Positions 54,000 through 64,000 of a DNA stretch of 64,000 nt are shown piece by piece; position 1 is the first letter of the stretch, and each line of letters starts with the position of its first letter. Made by a program: the position numbers and the translations under genes. Below the pieces are notes generated by a model. It had not been told where the DNA came from and did not search any database. It saw only the letters and a list, made by a program, of their open reading frames with translations. The DNA comes from Kluyveromyces lactis (lineage: Eukaryota > Ascomycota > Saccharomycetes > Saccharomycetales > Saccharomycetaceae). The DNA lies in contig NC_006042.1 in assembly GCF_000002515.2 (NCBI RefSeq), forward strand, positions 1,674,001-1,738,000, read 5' to 3'.

Positions 54000-54941
54000 A
54001 TGAAACCTAGATTAATATTGCTGATCAGACATGGTGAAAGTGAATCTAATAAAGATAAGAAAGTGAATGAACACACTCCAAACCATTTGATCCCGTTAAC
54101 GAAGAATGGGAGATATCAGGCCAGAATGGCCGGTATAGAAATTTTGAAACTGTTGAATGTCGACGACGATTCGATCACCAAGGATATTGAGGCTGAAGAG
54201 GATTACGTTGAAGATAGACCACAACTGGAGCAAAACTATCAAAGGGTGAAATCCACTAAGGATACGGATCTAGTATTTTACACCTCTCCATACCGTAGAA
54301 CCAGAGAAACATTGAAAGGGATCATTGAGATGATTGATAGATACAACGAATTGAATTGCGGCATAAGAGTATGCGAGGGGGAAACGTATCAACCTTTGGG
54401 AACAAGAAGATTGGCACACTGGCAATGCCCCGTGTTTCCAAGTGCAGTGTTCGAAAATAATGAAAGCGTAACGAATTTTAAACTAATTAACAATACTGAG
54501 ACCAATCCGAGTCTTATACATGAGGAGAAACATTTCCTTCACTACCGTGTGAAGGAAGAGCCTCGGATTAGGGAACAAGATTTTGGTAATTTCCAGAAGA
54601 CTGCATCGATGACCGAGGTGATGAATACAAGAGCTAATTACGGTCATTTTTTCTTCAGGTTCCCTCAAGGTGAATCTGCTGCAGACGTTTACGACCGGTG
54701 TTCAGGGTTTCAGGAATCGTTATTTCGCCATTTCGAGAAAAGTGGAGGGAAAAAAAGGGACGTGGTAGCTATTGTTACACATGGTATATTCTTACGCGTG
54801 TTCTTAATGAAATGGTTTAGATGGACATACGAAGAGTTTGAATCATTAACTAACGTTCCGAACGGTAGTGTCATCGTGATGGAATTGGATGAAAAGGATG
54901 ACAGATACGTATTGCGGACAACATTGCCCAAATGGTGCTGA
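54000..54941 (+). CDS. DET1: Histidine-phosphatase family protein Det1
   Basis: A 313-residue protein of the phosphoglycerate mutase-like histidine phosphatases. The catalytic RHG motif is LLIRHGESESN near residue 10. FYTSPYRRTRETLKGI (about 98) holds the arginines of the phosphate pocket, REQDFGNF is the central part and IVTHGIFLRVF (about 260) supplies the second histidine. It matches S. cerevisiae Det1 (YDR051C, 334 residues), an acid phosphatase linked to sterol transport. It lies just upstream of TPI1, as the two are neighbours in S. cerevisiae. Confidence 0.92.
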   Translation: MKPRLILLIRHGESESNKDKKVNEHTPNHLIPLTKNGRYQARMAGIEILKLLNVDDDSITKDIEAEEDYVEDRPQLEQNYQRVKSTKDTDLVFYTSPYRRTRETLKGIIEMIDRYNELNCGIRVCEGETYQPLGTRRLAHWQCPVFPSAVFENNESVTNFKLINNTETNPSLIHEEKHFLHYRVKEEPRIREQDFGNFQKTASMTEVMNTRANYGHFFFRFPQGESAADVYDRCSGFQESLFRHFEKSGGKKRDVVAIVTHGIFLRVFLMKWFRWTYEEFESLTNVPNGSVIVMELDEKDDRYVLRTTLPKWC

Positions 54942-55129
54942 GGGAACGAAAAAGTAAACATTATTTGTAGCATTCATATCCAAACGTAATGAATTAATAA
55001 AATAAACTGATTTTAACCACTGAGGTAATATTTATCTGGATAATTGTGAGTGCTTGAATTACCTTCTATCTCACGTGATTTGATTCTATTGGACAAAAAG
55101 GGAAAGACCCTCCTGAGAGATTAAAATAA

Positions 55130-55228
55130 TTACCCGGATCTAAGAGATTTCACGTTAAAATATACATCTCCTTCCGAGTACTCTTAGCTTCCACTATTTT
55201 AACGGGGCTATTCATGCGTTCCGGGTAA
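55130..55228. promoter_or_regulatory. Opposed Reb1 sites in the TPI1 promoter
   Basis: TTACCCGG at 55130-55137 and CCGGGTAA at 55221-55228 face each other, with CTTCC boxes between and after. In S. cerevisiae TPI1 is driven by Reb1, Rap1 and Gcr1. I see no clear Rap1 site here. Confidence 0.55.
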
Positions 55229-55545
55229 TGAGGTGTTCCCGGAGCCAAAAATCATCTTCCTTTATTTCGCATCCTATAATGACGAAATGCAAAAACACCA
55301 TGCGGGCACGAAGTTGGGCTTCTTCTTTTTCCGGCTCACAGAATAGGACGCTGCCGATTGTCAAAGTCAATCAGTGTGCTGTCTGACAACCTGATAGTTG
55401 GTTCCATGGTTTTCAGTAACATACGCATACCTCCTGCTCACTTTGACTATAGGAAACAGACCATGGTGATTTCCATTCGATAATGTTTCTAAACACTTGA
55501 ACTTTCATGTATTCTTTCGAACCTTCTTCGTATTTTTGTTTTATG

Positions 55546-55564
55546 TATATATATATATATATAT
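55546..55564. repeat. (TA)n run in the TPI1 promoter
   Basis: About nine TA units, about 170 bases before the TPI1 ATG; probably the TATA element. Confidence 0.75.
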
Positions 55565-55735
55565 GTGTATAAATTTCATAGAAAGGTTTAAAGATCAATT
55601 GATACTCGTAACCACTTCTTTATCAGTCGAATTATTGGTTTATTGGTTTTGTTTCAAGGAAAACCAAGGAACAGCATCATCAATTGATTATCATTCCCCT
55701 ATTTCAACTAACACACACATAACTCACATACAATC

Positions 55736-56482
55736 ATGGCTAGAACATTCTTCATTGGTGGTAACTTCAAGATGAACGGAAGCAAGGCTTCCATCAAGGA
55801 AATCGTTGACAGATTGAATGGAGCTTCCATCCCATCTAACGTCGAAGTGGTTATCGCTCCACCAGCTATCTACTTGGACCACGCTGTTGCATTAAACAAG
55901 AGAAAGGAAGTTAAAATCTCTGCTCAAAATGCATACTCCAAGGCTTCCGGTGCTTACACTGGTGAAAACTCCGTTGAACAAATCAAGGATGTCGGTGCTG
56001 AATGGGTTATCTTGGGTCACTCTGAAAGAAGAACTTACTTCAACGAAACTGATGAAATCGTCGCCGAAAAAACCAAATTTGCTTTGGACAGCGGTGTCAA
56101 GGTTATCCTATGTATCGGTGAAACTTTGGAAGAAAAGCAACAAAACATCACTCTACAAGTCGTCCAAAGACAATTGCAAGCCGTATTGGAAAAGGTTCAA
56201 GACTGGACTAACGTAGTCGTTGCCTACGAACCAGTCTGGGCTATTGGTACCGGTTTGGCTGCTACTGCTGAAGATGCTCAAGATATCCACCACTCCATCA
56301 GAGAATTCTTGGCTGAAAAGCTATCCAGAGATGTCGCTGACTCTGTTAGAATCTTGTACGGTGGTTCTGCTAACGGTAAGAACGCTGTTACCTTCAAGGA
56401 CAAGGCTGATGTCGATGGTTTCTTGGTCGGTGGTGCTTCTTTGAAGCCAGAATTCGTTGACATCATCAACTCCAGAGTTTAA
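55736..56482 (+). CDS. TPI1: Triosephosphate isomerase
   Basis: A 248-residue cytosolic TIM-barrel enzyme interconverting dihydroxyacetone phosphate and glyceraldehyde 3-phosphate. Active-site residues are visible: Lys in GGNFKMNG, His in [10 protein letters not shown] and Glu in [12 protein letters not shown], followed by the mobile loop. [13 protein letters not shown] and [14 protein letters not shown] bind the phosphate. Length is the family's. Codon use is extremely biased (GGT, TTG, AAG, GTC), as expected for an abundant glycolytic enzyme. Confidence 0.99.
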   Translation: MARTFFIGGNFKMNGSKASIKEIVDRLNGASIPSNVEVVIAPPAIYLDHAVALNKRKEVKISAQNAYSKASGAYTGENSVEQIKDVGAEWVILGHSERRTYFNETDEIVAEKTKFALDSGVKVILCIGETLEEKQQNITLQVVQRQLQAVLEKVQDWTNVVVAYEPVWAIGTGLAATAEDAQDIHHSIREFLAEKLSRDVADSVRILYGGSANGKNAVTFKDKADVDGFLVGGASLKPEFVDIINSRV

Positions 56483-56608
56483 ATTCACTCTGAGAATTCT
56501 CCCCTTCTTATATAATGAATACGATAGTTACCTAGGATTTTAAATTTCTATGTACCAATAAACGATAATAACCTCTATCAAGCTGGTAATAGCCGTGTTG
56601 AATTTTTT

Positions 56609-57319
56609 CTAAACAAGCACTCCGTAGTATTTGGCTTTTGGGTATATTGGCAATAAGTCGGCCCATTGTACTACAAACTCATCCGCTAGTGGATACAATA
56701 TCATTCCAGTCAAACTCAAGCGGTTAGTACGAGCCAAGGACTCTACATATACGATTTTAGACGGTTGCCACAAAAATATATGGTATAATTTGAGCCAAAA
56801 TGTAATAATGCAGCATGTCCCGGGCCCATTGAGTAAAGTTAAATTGGGATGGCCTCGCATGGAGGACTTTATACGATATGTGAGTACCATAGATCTGATT
56901 GCAGTTTTAATGATAGATTTTATTGAACCTGCTAGTGAACTACCCACATCACGTGCTTTATCAAAGCGGTGATATATTACCTTTGCTCGTAATGTATTTG
57001 AAACAGAGATCTGATGTATCTTGTTCTTGAACTTTATTATGCTATCATCATCCGAATAACCAACATGAATCGTAACTGCACTTTCAAGAAGCATACCTTG
57101 ATAGTGTTCAATTAATCTTAACATCTCACCGGTATGGCCTCCAGAACCCAAGAAAATAAATAGAACCAAATTCTTCATTCTACCCCCTACATTATCCTTG
57201 TCTTTGGTCAGAGGACCCGCTTCTCTACTACTGTGGAAAATAGGAATCACCAAGCAGATTCGTACAAGAAGCAACGTCACACTCCATATCAACAAACACC
57301 ATGCAGTAGTCAGCAGCAT
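56609..57319 (-). CDS. ALG14: Alg14, membrane anchor of UDP-GlcNAc transferase
   Basis: A 236-residue ER protein that recruits the catalytic subunit Alg13 to the cytosolic face of the ER for the second step of dolichol-linked oligosaccharide assembly. An N-terminal membrane segment (LLTTAWCLLIWSVTLLLVRICLVIP) is followed by the glycosyltransferase-B half fold with FIFLGSGGHTGEMLRLIEHY, GPGTCCIITFWLKLY and IVYVESLARTNRLSLTG. Length matches S. cerevisiae Alg14 (237). Position before YBR071W and HSP26 agrees. Confidence 0.95.
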   Translation of the reverse strand: MLLTTAWCLLIWSVTLLLVRICLVIPIFHSSREAGPLTKDKDNVGGRMKNLVLFIFLGSGGHTGEMLRLIEHYQGMLLESAVTIHVGYSDDDSIIKFKNKIHQISVSNTLRAKVIYHRFDKARDVGSSLAGSIKSIIKTAIRSMVLTYRIKSSMRGHPNLTLLNGPGTCCIITFWLKLYHIFLWQPSKIVYVESLARTNRLSLTGMILYPLADEFVVQWADLLPIYPKAKYYGVLV

Positions 57320-58169
57320 TATACACTAAGTGATATAATTGTAGGGCTTCAAAATGCACCGTAACAATTCGACAGCGGTAACACCCGACAGACGCACAGG
57401 AAAAACACCTAAGTAAAGCAAAGGGATAGAGGTTGATGTCAGAATAATACGCCTAGTAGACTTTATCGGGTCATAACTATTTCGTTTGAGAAACGGTCAT
57501 AAACCATTTTATTTTGAACCTGCAAGTAAATTCATTCATGAAGTGCTGGTAAATGATAATGGATCTAGCATTAATCAAGGTCACGTGAAATAAATTCCCC
57601 GATATGGTAATTTTATGTTGGTTTCCTCTGCTTTTACAGTCTTACCATGCGGAAAAAAGTATAATCTCCTAATTGGGAAATAGCTGGTCTCCAGAGAGAT
57701 GTAGACAGAAAGGTACTGTATACGCAACAGGTTAAAGCAACGTTTTAGAGACAATGATCGTACCTGAGAGAAAACTGGTTGTTTCCTCGAGTTACAAGCA
57801 TATTACCACAGCGCAAATAACCAGCCCACATTTTTTCTTTGTACATCGATATCACTGGCTGGTTCTTTTTCAGGTGACAAGACGCGAAAGCCAACTTTTA
57901 AACTTTTTCACTACGCGCTCATAGTGAATGTCAGTTGGAACGTTCAGCATGAAATCTCTGATTTACGTACATCTATAGAAAAAAAAATGCAGCAGGATCA
58001 AGTTTTGGTGAGCTCCTTCATATATATATCAACTTATCATTATCATTCGAACTGACCCCAACGCACCCTTCTCATCGTACATTGGTTTTGATCTCTTTCT
58101 GGATAAACAGTGAAAGTTGTATCTTTTGACTACTATTGAACGGAGTGTTACAAATCATATACTATCATC
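57320..58169. other. Divergent promoter of ALG14 and the YBR071W-like gene
   Basis: About 850 bases with CACGTG at 57582-57587 and a TATATATAT at 58019-58028 near the YBR071W-like gene. No gene is seen. Confidence 0.45.
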
Positions 58170-58529
58170 ATGAGCAAACCAAGAAGTCAGTTGAAGCGCA
58201 GCACTGTTATCCTAGACGACAATATGGTACGCGAATACAAACTCGCTGTTGAGAAACTTGCGCCAGTGGATCAGAGAAATAATACTAATACCAGATCAGA
58301 ATCTAGTAAGTCCATCACCTCCATGATGACGATGGACTCCGTATTGTCACGTGATAACTCCATCATGGACTTACTTCTGGAGCAACAGACGTTAGAGGAT
58401 GAGAATGAGAATGATATGGAAGTGGTTTTTCTGACAAAGGATGATACGAATGCCGATTTAGACTGGAACATTTGGGAAGCAGAAAGCTATGTTCTCACCA
58501 GAACCTCACTAGAGTTTCAAACGAAATAG
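58170..58529 (+). CDS. Unknown small protein, YBR071W-like by position
   Basis: A 119-residue acidic protein with no recognised domain. A basic start (MSKPRSQLKRST) is followed by a Ser/Asn-rich middle and an acidic Asp/Glu stretch near residues 75-100. Between ALG14 and HSP26, in the same orientation, S. cerevisiae has YBR071W (211 residues, function unknown), so the match is positional, and this one is much shorter. It has the codon use of an ordinary gene, and its antisense shadow is shorter. Confidence 0.65.
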   Translation: MSKPRSQLKRSTVILDDNMVREYKLAVEKLAPVDQRNNTNTRSESSKSITSMMTMDSVLSRDNSIMDLLLEQQTLEDENENDMEVVFLTKDDTNADLDWNIWEAESYVLTRTSLEFQTK

Positions 58530-59467
58530 ATTCCGTTTGAACGTTCTCAATGCATTTTTCCAGTTTTCCTTTCACACTGATTTGTGAAATATGAGTTAAA
58601 AAACTCAAAATCACGCATAAGCAAGACTTTACTGTGTAGACCACAGCGATTCTTTGTACATTACTGCTACTAGCCAGACTCGGTCAGTGTCCCTAAATAT
58701 TAACTAATAATCATAATAATCATTATAATGGCACCATTACCGTGGATAATACGGCGGTAAATTCTTTGAATTACATAACAGCTAGTGAGAGAATTTAACG
58801 CATACGGTTTTACCTACTGATTGTAATGCCTTGTTCAAAAAAATTACCGAACAGCCCATCTTATCCGCTGCGTTAATATTAGCCAAAGAACGCAACCCTG
58901 ATTATTCATCCATGGTACAAACTTGTATTCTTGCGATGAGGCGTGTCTTCACCTGTAGATAGTGTTTGTCTTCGGTAATAGAAATTTCTGGACTCACGTA
59001 GAATTTTCTATTACCCGGCCCCTGGATAATATGTCGGAACACTAATGTCAGAATAAGGTTGTAATTGATGAGCTAGTGGATGAGGAATATAGCGACACTA
59101 GGTTTTAAGGGATACTTTTGGAAGTTAATGGAGCCAATTTCTCAGGTGATATGGGGTTATAGGGGGTGGAATCGTGGCATTAAGAACTTTCTTCCACTTT
59201 CTTTGGCAGCTTATAGAAGTTTTTGCTAATGTCGGTATATTCTTACTGGGGTCCTAATCGGACTACCTGTGAAGAGTATAAATGGAGAGCATCTAGAGTA
59301 ATTCAACAGGTCAATTGCAAACTGTTCTTGCTGGTATTTTAGTGCTTTCTCTCCATAAACACTCACACAACTACCAAAGAACAATTATTTGGTTTTCATT
59401 ATACTAGGTTTTTACAACTACTGCGCTAAAGCTTTAAAACAAATCATTACAATACTTCAGATTAAAA
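58530..59467. other. HSP26 promoter region
   Basis: The region holds heat-shock elements, a Reb1 site and a stress-response element (58981-59023), a GCGATGAG at 58934-58941, an AGGGGG at 59160-59165 and a TATAAAT at 59278-59284, about 190 bases before the ATG. Confidence 0.55.
58981..59023. promoter_or_regulatory. Cluster of HSE, Reb1 and STRE motifs before HSP26
   Basis: GAAATTTCTGGA at 58981-58992 and GAATTTTC at 59001-59008 show the inverted GAA/TTC units of heat-shock elements. TTACCCGG (59011-59018) is a Reb1 site, and CCCCT (59019-59023) directly after it is a stress-response element of the Msn2/4 type. This agrees with heat- and stress-induced expression of HSP26 in yeast. Confidence 0.6.
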
Positions 59468-60058
59468 ATGTCTTTTAACTCACCATTTTTGGAATTCTTC
59501 GACGCTATCAACCAAGAGGTTGACCAATTTAACAGATTGTTGAATTCGAGTGGAGTTGTTGCTCCAAAGAAAATTGAAGGTAATTATCCTGCTGATTCGA
59601 GACAGGTCGCAAAACAGTCCAAGAACAATAGTAACTCATTATCAAACTGGTTCAAAGACCCATGGTTTGCTGACCTAGGTCAAAATTTGATTCCTCCTTT
59701 GGACATCTTGGATCATGAAAAGGAATACGAAGTTCATGTTAGCGTCCCAGGCATCAAGGAAAAGAAAGATATTAACTTAGAGTACCACAAGGATGCCAAT
59801 GAAATCGTCATATCAGGTGAGATCCCAGACGTGACAACTGAGGAGACCAAAGATTCTGCAAAGATAAGAGAAAGAAGATATGGTAAATTTAGCAGAGTTG
59901 TCAGATTACCAGATTCCCCAGGTATCGACGTTGAAAACATCAAGGCAAACTACACTAACGGTGTCTTAGTCTTGAATGTTCCAAAATTGAAACCTACTGA
60001 AGAGGATAAGGCTAAGGTCTATAAGATTGAAGTTGGCGATGAAGCTGCTAAATTGTAA
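59468..60058 (+). CDS. HSP26: Small heat-shock protein Hsp26
   Basis: A 196-residue alpha-crystallin-type chaperone that forms large oligomers and holds unfolding proteins. The N-terminal arm starts MSFNSPFLEFFDAINQEVDQF, like S. cerevisiae Hsp26 (214 residues). The alpha-crystallin domain spans about residues 82-180 (PPLDILDHEKEYEVHVSVPG, then RRYGKFSRVVRLPD, then GVLVLNVPKL). The short C-terminal extension lacks an obvious IxI motif beyond VYKIEV. Confidence 0.96.
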   Translation: MSFNSPFLEFFDAINQEVDQFNRLLNSSGVVAPKKIEGNYPADSRQVAKQSKNNSNSLSNWFKDPWFADLGQNLIPPLDILDHEKEYEVHVSVPGIKEKKDINLEYHKDANEIVISGEIPDVTTEETKDSAKIRERRYGKFSRVVRLPDSPGIDVENIKANYTNGVLVLNVPKLKPTEEDKAKVYKIEVGDEAAKL

Positions 60059-60635
60059 GTTCGTTCCGATGAGATTTTTGACTTATGATGAATGATAACA
60101 AATATTATGATAACAGCTTTACTGAAATAAATACATCTAATGATTCAAGAAATGCGAATATGTTGAACGTATTTCATTTTACTTAATCTATGTGTTATTC
60201 CACTGATTAATTCACATTTATAAGTTATTGTTGTGTTCTAAGCAGTGGTGGAAGTTATCGTATCGGCTTTCTTGGTTTTTCTTTGGTTTTAGGTATAAAC
60301 TCAATTCAATTCATATATACATATAACTACTGTTCTAACAACCCTTTTTATATGCTTTCACCTACCCTATTTTACTCAAGAATATGGTTACTAGAGCGGT
60401 ATTTCTGCTCTGAGAGCCCTTGTCTTTCAGAAATATTTATTTATATGATGCTAATGAAATAGATTATGCTATTGATTGATGTCGAATATCTTTTAATCGT
60501 ATGCTATCTTAGTGTTGCAATATATAAACATGCTAAGCATAGTAAATGTATACAGTACATATTTACTGAGCTCCAATTGATGATGGCATTAGATGACTTC
60601 GAAGAAAACAGTGAATGTTAATCAGTTTTCGTTAC
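60059..60635. other. Convergent 3' region of HSP26 and TMN2
   Basis: About 580 bases, AT-rich. No gene or clear motif. Confidence 0.4.
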
Positions 60636-62633
60636 CTAATCAACTTTCACGCAAGAGTAGATTTTTCTGACAAGAATTAAACTACTCAAAAATCCGATTG
60701 CACCTGTCACTAAACAACATAGACCACTAATTAGTATGGAGTAACCCAAGTATAAAACAATCGTTGTTAAACCTCCTAATCTAAACTTGGTGAAAAGTAT
60801 AGAGTGACAGAAAACATAAAATGCACAACCGCATCCTCCGATAACGAAACTTCTCCATTGCCATTTCCAATTTTCCATACATAGCGAGTGATATGTCAAA
60901 AGAACGGTGATCAATGATGTTGTTAAGGCGAGCAATATGAAGGAAAAGAATAAAAATCCAAACATGTAATAAATTTTGTTGAACCATAGAGAAGAGTAGA
61001 TGAAATATAACTCAACGGCAATTGAACCGAATGGGAATATTCCTGCGAGTAATGCCACTGGAATAGTCTTTAAGTACCATGGTTGGAATGGAATTTGTCT
61101 TGCTATTTGGTTGGTCTTTGTTGGATGTTCATTCCAATTACATTTTTTCCATGCAATGACGGATCCGATAGCCGATAAAGGAATCGAGATAACGAACCAT
61201 AGTAGAACTAATACAAGCATGGTCTGGAATGGAATAGCGCCTGAGGAGTGTACAAAGATTAAAAAAAAGTTCAATCCGAGGACCACAGTCAAAATAGATC
61301 CTGGTACCAAAAGTGGGGTGAGCACGAGGTTCAACCTCCATGCTTTTCCATTGAAGAACTTGTAAGTGGCCATAGATGTAAAGGAACCGAAAGATCCAAA
61401 AATGGCATATAGCAAAAACATGACGGTAGACAAAGAACCGCGAGAACTTGGGGACAAGAATCCGAGACACGCAAATAAGATGGTTGTCGTTAACATTAGT
61501 GCTAGTTGACCACCAGAGCCAACTAGAACAGATAGAAGTAGTGCTTTGTTTGGGGAACGGAACACATCACCGTGAATCAACTTCCAACCAGTTTCTTCTT
61601 CGAAATCGGTGTCCAAGTTTAGCTCGTTGTAACGAGCTAAATCATTCTTCAAAGCACTATACAATGAGTGCAACATAACAGAAGACAACAAAACAACAAT
61701 AGTAGAGAAGTTTATCAATGAGAACCATTGAATCTTTGGATCGTAGACGTGTAGGTATTTATCCCATCTAGTAGCCCATACTGTGTCACTCTTGATGAAT
61801 TTAACTGAGTATGTGAAATAAACTTCATTATCCTCGGTTTCGCTTAGTACCAAAGATTTACCCGTACTTTCACAACTATCAGGGCTATCACGTTTTATAG
61901 AAGCAGGATTAACGGTAACACCGACAATACGGTAGTTGTTCTCACCTCTGTCATGGTATTCAATTTGAATGTCGTAGTGATTAACAAAATATGGAATTTC
62001 CGTAACTTTATCCCCTGGAGATAACACGTTTTTCTTCGCGTTTAGCTGCAACTCTAATTCATCATGCAAAGACCTAGTGTCAGGCTCGTAATCCGATAAT
62101 ACATCAACAAGACCCAACTCAAATCCGTTACCGTAAAAGATCTTGTTTGTTTTGGTGTCCTCCATTTTTCTTGCAGCAGGTAAACCATCAATGATCCAGT
62201 TCTGGAAAAATCCATTCAAGATCAATTTGTTAATGAATTTTGCATCTTTGCCTGGGATCACTGACTTACACAACGATTGACATTCCACATTTTTCAACAA
62301 TTGTAACTTGAACGGAGAATTATAGATTCGATCACCGAAAATAATCGATCCCAAGGACTCTGGCTGCTTTTTCAATTCTGCTGGTTGACAGAAATGGAAC
62401 TTCTTGTAGTAATAGTCATAAGAGTACAAAAATCCTTCTTTATCACCAGTGTCATGTTGATCTGTGTCGTAATGTTTATAAAATTGAGATGGAGTCAAAT
62501 GATTGACCAATAACGGTAAATCATCGCCTTCATGGTATGTAGTTGGTGCCACGCCAGGTAAATAGAACGCTTCGACTAAAAGCGATCCTATGAGCGTAGA
62601 AACCAACAAGCTTCGCCACAAGTAAGTAAACAT
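60636..62633 (-). CDS. TMN2: TM9 family (EMP70) membrane protein
   Basis: A 665-residue nonaspanin. A cleavable signal peptide (LLVSTLIGSLLVEAFYLPGVAP) is followed by a luminal domain to about residue 300, with the conserved YSYDYYYKKFHFCQP and FGDRIYNSPF, and nine hydrophobic spans after that. It ends in KVD, the KXD/E type COPI-binding signal of Golgi/endosome TM9 proteins. Being divergent from TRS85 identifies it with YDR107C (TMN2), a duplicate of EMP70; in this pre-duplication genome it represents both. Roles in copper homeostasis and adhesion are known for the yeast family. Confidence 0.92.
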   Translation of the reverse strand: MFTYLWRSLLVSTLIGSLLVEAFYLPGVAPTTYHEGDDLPLLVNHLTPSQFYKHYDTDQHDTGDKEGFLYSYDYYYKKFHFCQPAELKKQPESLGSIIFGDRIYNSPFKLQLLKNVECQSLCKSVIPGKDAKFINKLILNGFFQNWIIDGLPAARKMEDTKTNKIFYGNGFELGLVDVLSDYEPDTRSLHDELELQLNAKKNVLSPGDKVTEIPYFVNHYDIQIEYHDRGENNYRIVGVTVNPASIKRDSPDSCESTGKSLVLSETEDNEVYFTYSVKFIKSDTVWATRWDKYLHVYDPKIQWFSLINFSTIVVLLSSVMLHSLYSALKNDLARYNELNLDTDFEEETGWKLIHGDVFRSPNKALLLSVLVGSGGQLALMLTTTILFACLGFLSPSSRGSLSTVMFLLYAIFGSFGSFTSMATYKFFNGKAWRLNLVLTPLLVPGSILTVVLGLNFFLIFVHSSGAIPFQTMLVLVLLWFVISIPLSAIGSVIAWKKCNWNEHPTKTNQIARQIPFQPWYLKTIPVALLAGIFPFGSIAVELYFIYSSLWFNKIYYMFGFLFFSFILLALTTSLITVLLTYHSLCMENWKWQWRSFVIGGCGCAFYVFCHSILFTKFRLGGLTTIVLYLGYSILISGLCCLVTGAIGFLSSLILVRKIYSCVKVD

Positions 62634-63521
62634 TGTGCAGAAGAACTGTTATTTATAATTGTCTCTCTTTTCACTTCTATTAAACAAAAAGAGATATCCC
62701 ACGCAGTTGATAAGCCAAAAGTCCAGTTAAACAAAAATTGTGAACCACAATGGAATGACTAGACTCCAGGTAGGAAACAACAACCCAGATCAACTAATCA
62801 ATGGTTCAAGATAATCCTTGCAACCTTTACTCTTTTAAATGTCAAAAATTAACATTAACAAAAGTAGTATTCCAATTTTTCAATTTAAAAATGAAAACAA
62901 TTTTTTCGAGTTCTAGAATGCGCCAATAAAATGAAAGTCGAAAATACAAACTCGCGCAGAATATATACGCAATGGCGAAACAATTGGGAATCGTCAAGCC
63001 GTTGAAGTTGTGTCTGGGGTCCTATACCAATTGAGTGACCAAGAGAGCGTTATTTTTCATGTGTAATTTTTCCTCTTTATTTTAAACTATTTGAATACGT
63101 AAAGAATGAAGTTAAGTTGATCACGTGTAACATGATTACCCGGAGATGTGCCTGGTGTCTTCCGTTATTCAAGTTAACGCATTAATGATAGAACCGCCAC
63201 ATATTTCAAGATAATGACCCCAGTATGCGTGTATCATACTTGCCCCAACGGAAACACTTTAGGCACCTTGACACGAAAACTAGTGTCAACTTTTGCGGTA
63301 ACTCTCTGCTTTTGCTTCTGTGCTGAATCTCTTAAAGAAGGTCAATTGTTAACCCTGCCATTTAAAAAATCAAAAAGAACTTGAATATAGTGTGTTTATG
63401 TTATAGAATTCGATGAGATAAACAATTCCTATGTGGTGAAAATTGAGTTATAGCTCTTCTTTTAGTGTTTAAACGACATTCGAAACAAAATTTACGAGTC
63501 TGCTAGCCATAGCATCCCATC
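62634..63521. other. Divergent TMN2-TRS85 promoter
   Basis: About 890 bases containing CACGTG at 63122-63127 and TTACCCGG at 63136-63143, 8 bases apart. No gene is seen. Confidence 0.5.
63122..63143. promoter_or_regulatory. Paired Cbf1 and Reb1 sites
   Basis: CACGTG followed 8 bases later by TTACCCGG, in the middle of the divergent TMN2/TRS85 promoter. Both are general regulatory factor sites that keep promoters free of nucleosomes in yeasts. Confidence 0.55.
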
Positions 63522-64000
63522 ATGTCGTTACAATTCTCATATGAGAAATATATGAACCTGATACAGTATCCGGAACACTGGTCAAATCCGATACCGCACG
63601 AAATATCAAAGAAGGTGATATACAATACACTTTCACCATGCATATGTGTTCAAAGCAATCTAGAGCTGGATAATCATTTAAAAGATATGTATAACATTGA
63701 TTCGATATCGATGCTATTTAGATACTTTGGTGACTATATCCAAGACAGAGATCAAATTCCATCAACTACCGATTTGAAGGACCCTGGATCCGTTTCAAGT
63801 GGACGGCACAGATCAGATTCTTTGTTTCAGAGACAGGCTTCGGAGTGTGTACGATTCACCAGATCACTTGAAGATCTTATATCCATTGATTCTGAGGATC
63901 ATATTCTTCAATCAACAGACATTGATAGTTTTCTATCACAATATTTGCAAAATTTAGAACCAATTATGAATGAAAATGGCACACCCAGCAAACTTTTAAA
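63522..64000 (+). CDS. TRS85: TRAPPIII subunit Trs85, 5' part only
   Basis: The first 159 codons of a gene that runs off the right edge. The start SYEKYMNLIQYPE and the motif SRSDSLFQRQ-like segment (HRSDSLFQRQASECVRFTRSLEDL, cited as a region) match the N-terminus of Trs85 (YDR108W, about 700 residues). Trs85 is the subunit that directs the TRAPPIII Ypt1 exchange factor to autophagy and Golgi membranes. The divergent partner TMN2 is as in S. cerevisiae. The frame is open to the window end. Confidence 0.9.
   Translation, partial: MSLQFSYEKYMNLIQYPEHWSNPIPHEISKKVIYNTLSPCICVQSNLELDNHLKDMYNIDSISMLFRYFGDYIQDRDQIPSTTDLKDPGSVSSGRHRSDSLFQRQASECVRFTRSLEDLISIDSEDHILQSTDIDSFLSQYLQNLEPIMNENGTPSKLL

Larger units (their letters stand above)
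54942..55735. other. TPI1 promoter region
   Basis: This contains CACGTG at 55072-55077, two opposed Reb1 sites (55130-55137 and 55221-55228), CTTCC elements fitting Gcr1 at about 55169, 55188 and 55256, and a (TA)n run at 55546-55564 about 170 bases before the ATG. The layout suits a strongly expressed glycolytic gene. Confidence 0.55.

Overview
The window reads as nuclear DNA of a budding yeast of family Saccharomycetaceae that did not pass through the whole-genome duplication. GC is low (by eye just under 40%), genes are almost intronless, and there is no rRNA, CRISPR array, retroelement, DNA transposon or virus-derived element that I can recognise. Genes that Saccharomyces cerevisiae keeps on two sister regions (YBR056-YBR072 on chromosome II and YDR034-YDR051 on chromosome IV) are interleaved here in one set, which is the pre-duplication state. 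The ADH protein and the presence of a sphingolipid delta-4 desaturase point to Kluyveromyces, most likely K. lactis or a close relative. This rests on remembered sequences, not on a search.

Layout. 1-3730 has no recognisable gene. 3731-10463 holds RIE1, NPR3 and an alcohol dehydrogenase. 12456-18711 holds CHO2, MTR3, a tRNA-Thr and a mitochondrial thioredoxin-like gene, with a strange repeated tract at 16088-16447. 19928-34657 holds KRS1, TRM7, RSM10, a RING protein gene, an unknown membrane protein gene, ECM2, the snoRNA snR47, an NRG1/NRG2-type repressor gene, HEM13 and RPC11. A 4.3 kb gene-free gap separates the repressor from HEM13. 35034-56482 holds ORC2, AKL1, TSC3, DES, EHD3, UBP14, MUM2 (with an intron), ARO3, a CYSTM gene, a GH5 gene, DET1 and TPI1; most of this block is inverted relative to S. 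cerevisiae. 56609-64000 holds ALG14, a YBR071W-like gene, HSP26, TMN2 and the start of TRS85.

The genes are mostly housekeeping and are not organised into operons. Some themes recur. Lipid metabolism: CHO2 makes phosphatidylcholine, TSC3 activates the first step of sphingolipid synthesis, and DES desaturates the ceramide backbone. Translation and RNA: KRS1, TRM7, RSM10, MTR3, ECM2, RPC11 and snR47. TORC1 and nutrient signalling: NPR3 and the NRG repressor. Meiosis and m6A: MUM2.

The most informative non-coding finds are snR47, recognised from both its 18S and 25S guide sequences; the intron in MUM2; an inverted pair of Reb1 sites plus a perfect inositol-response element upstream of CHO2; and two copies of a TGTTTC array with identical 11/11/17 spacing between MTR3 and the tRNA.
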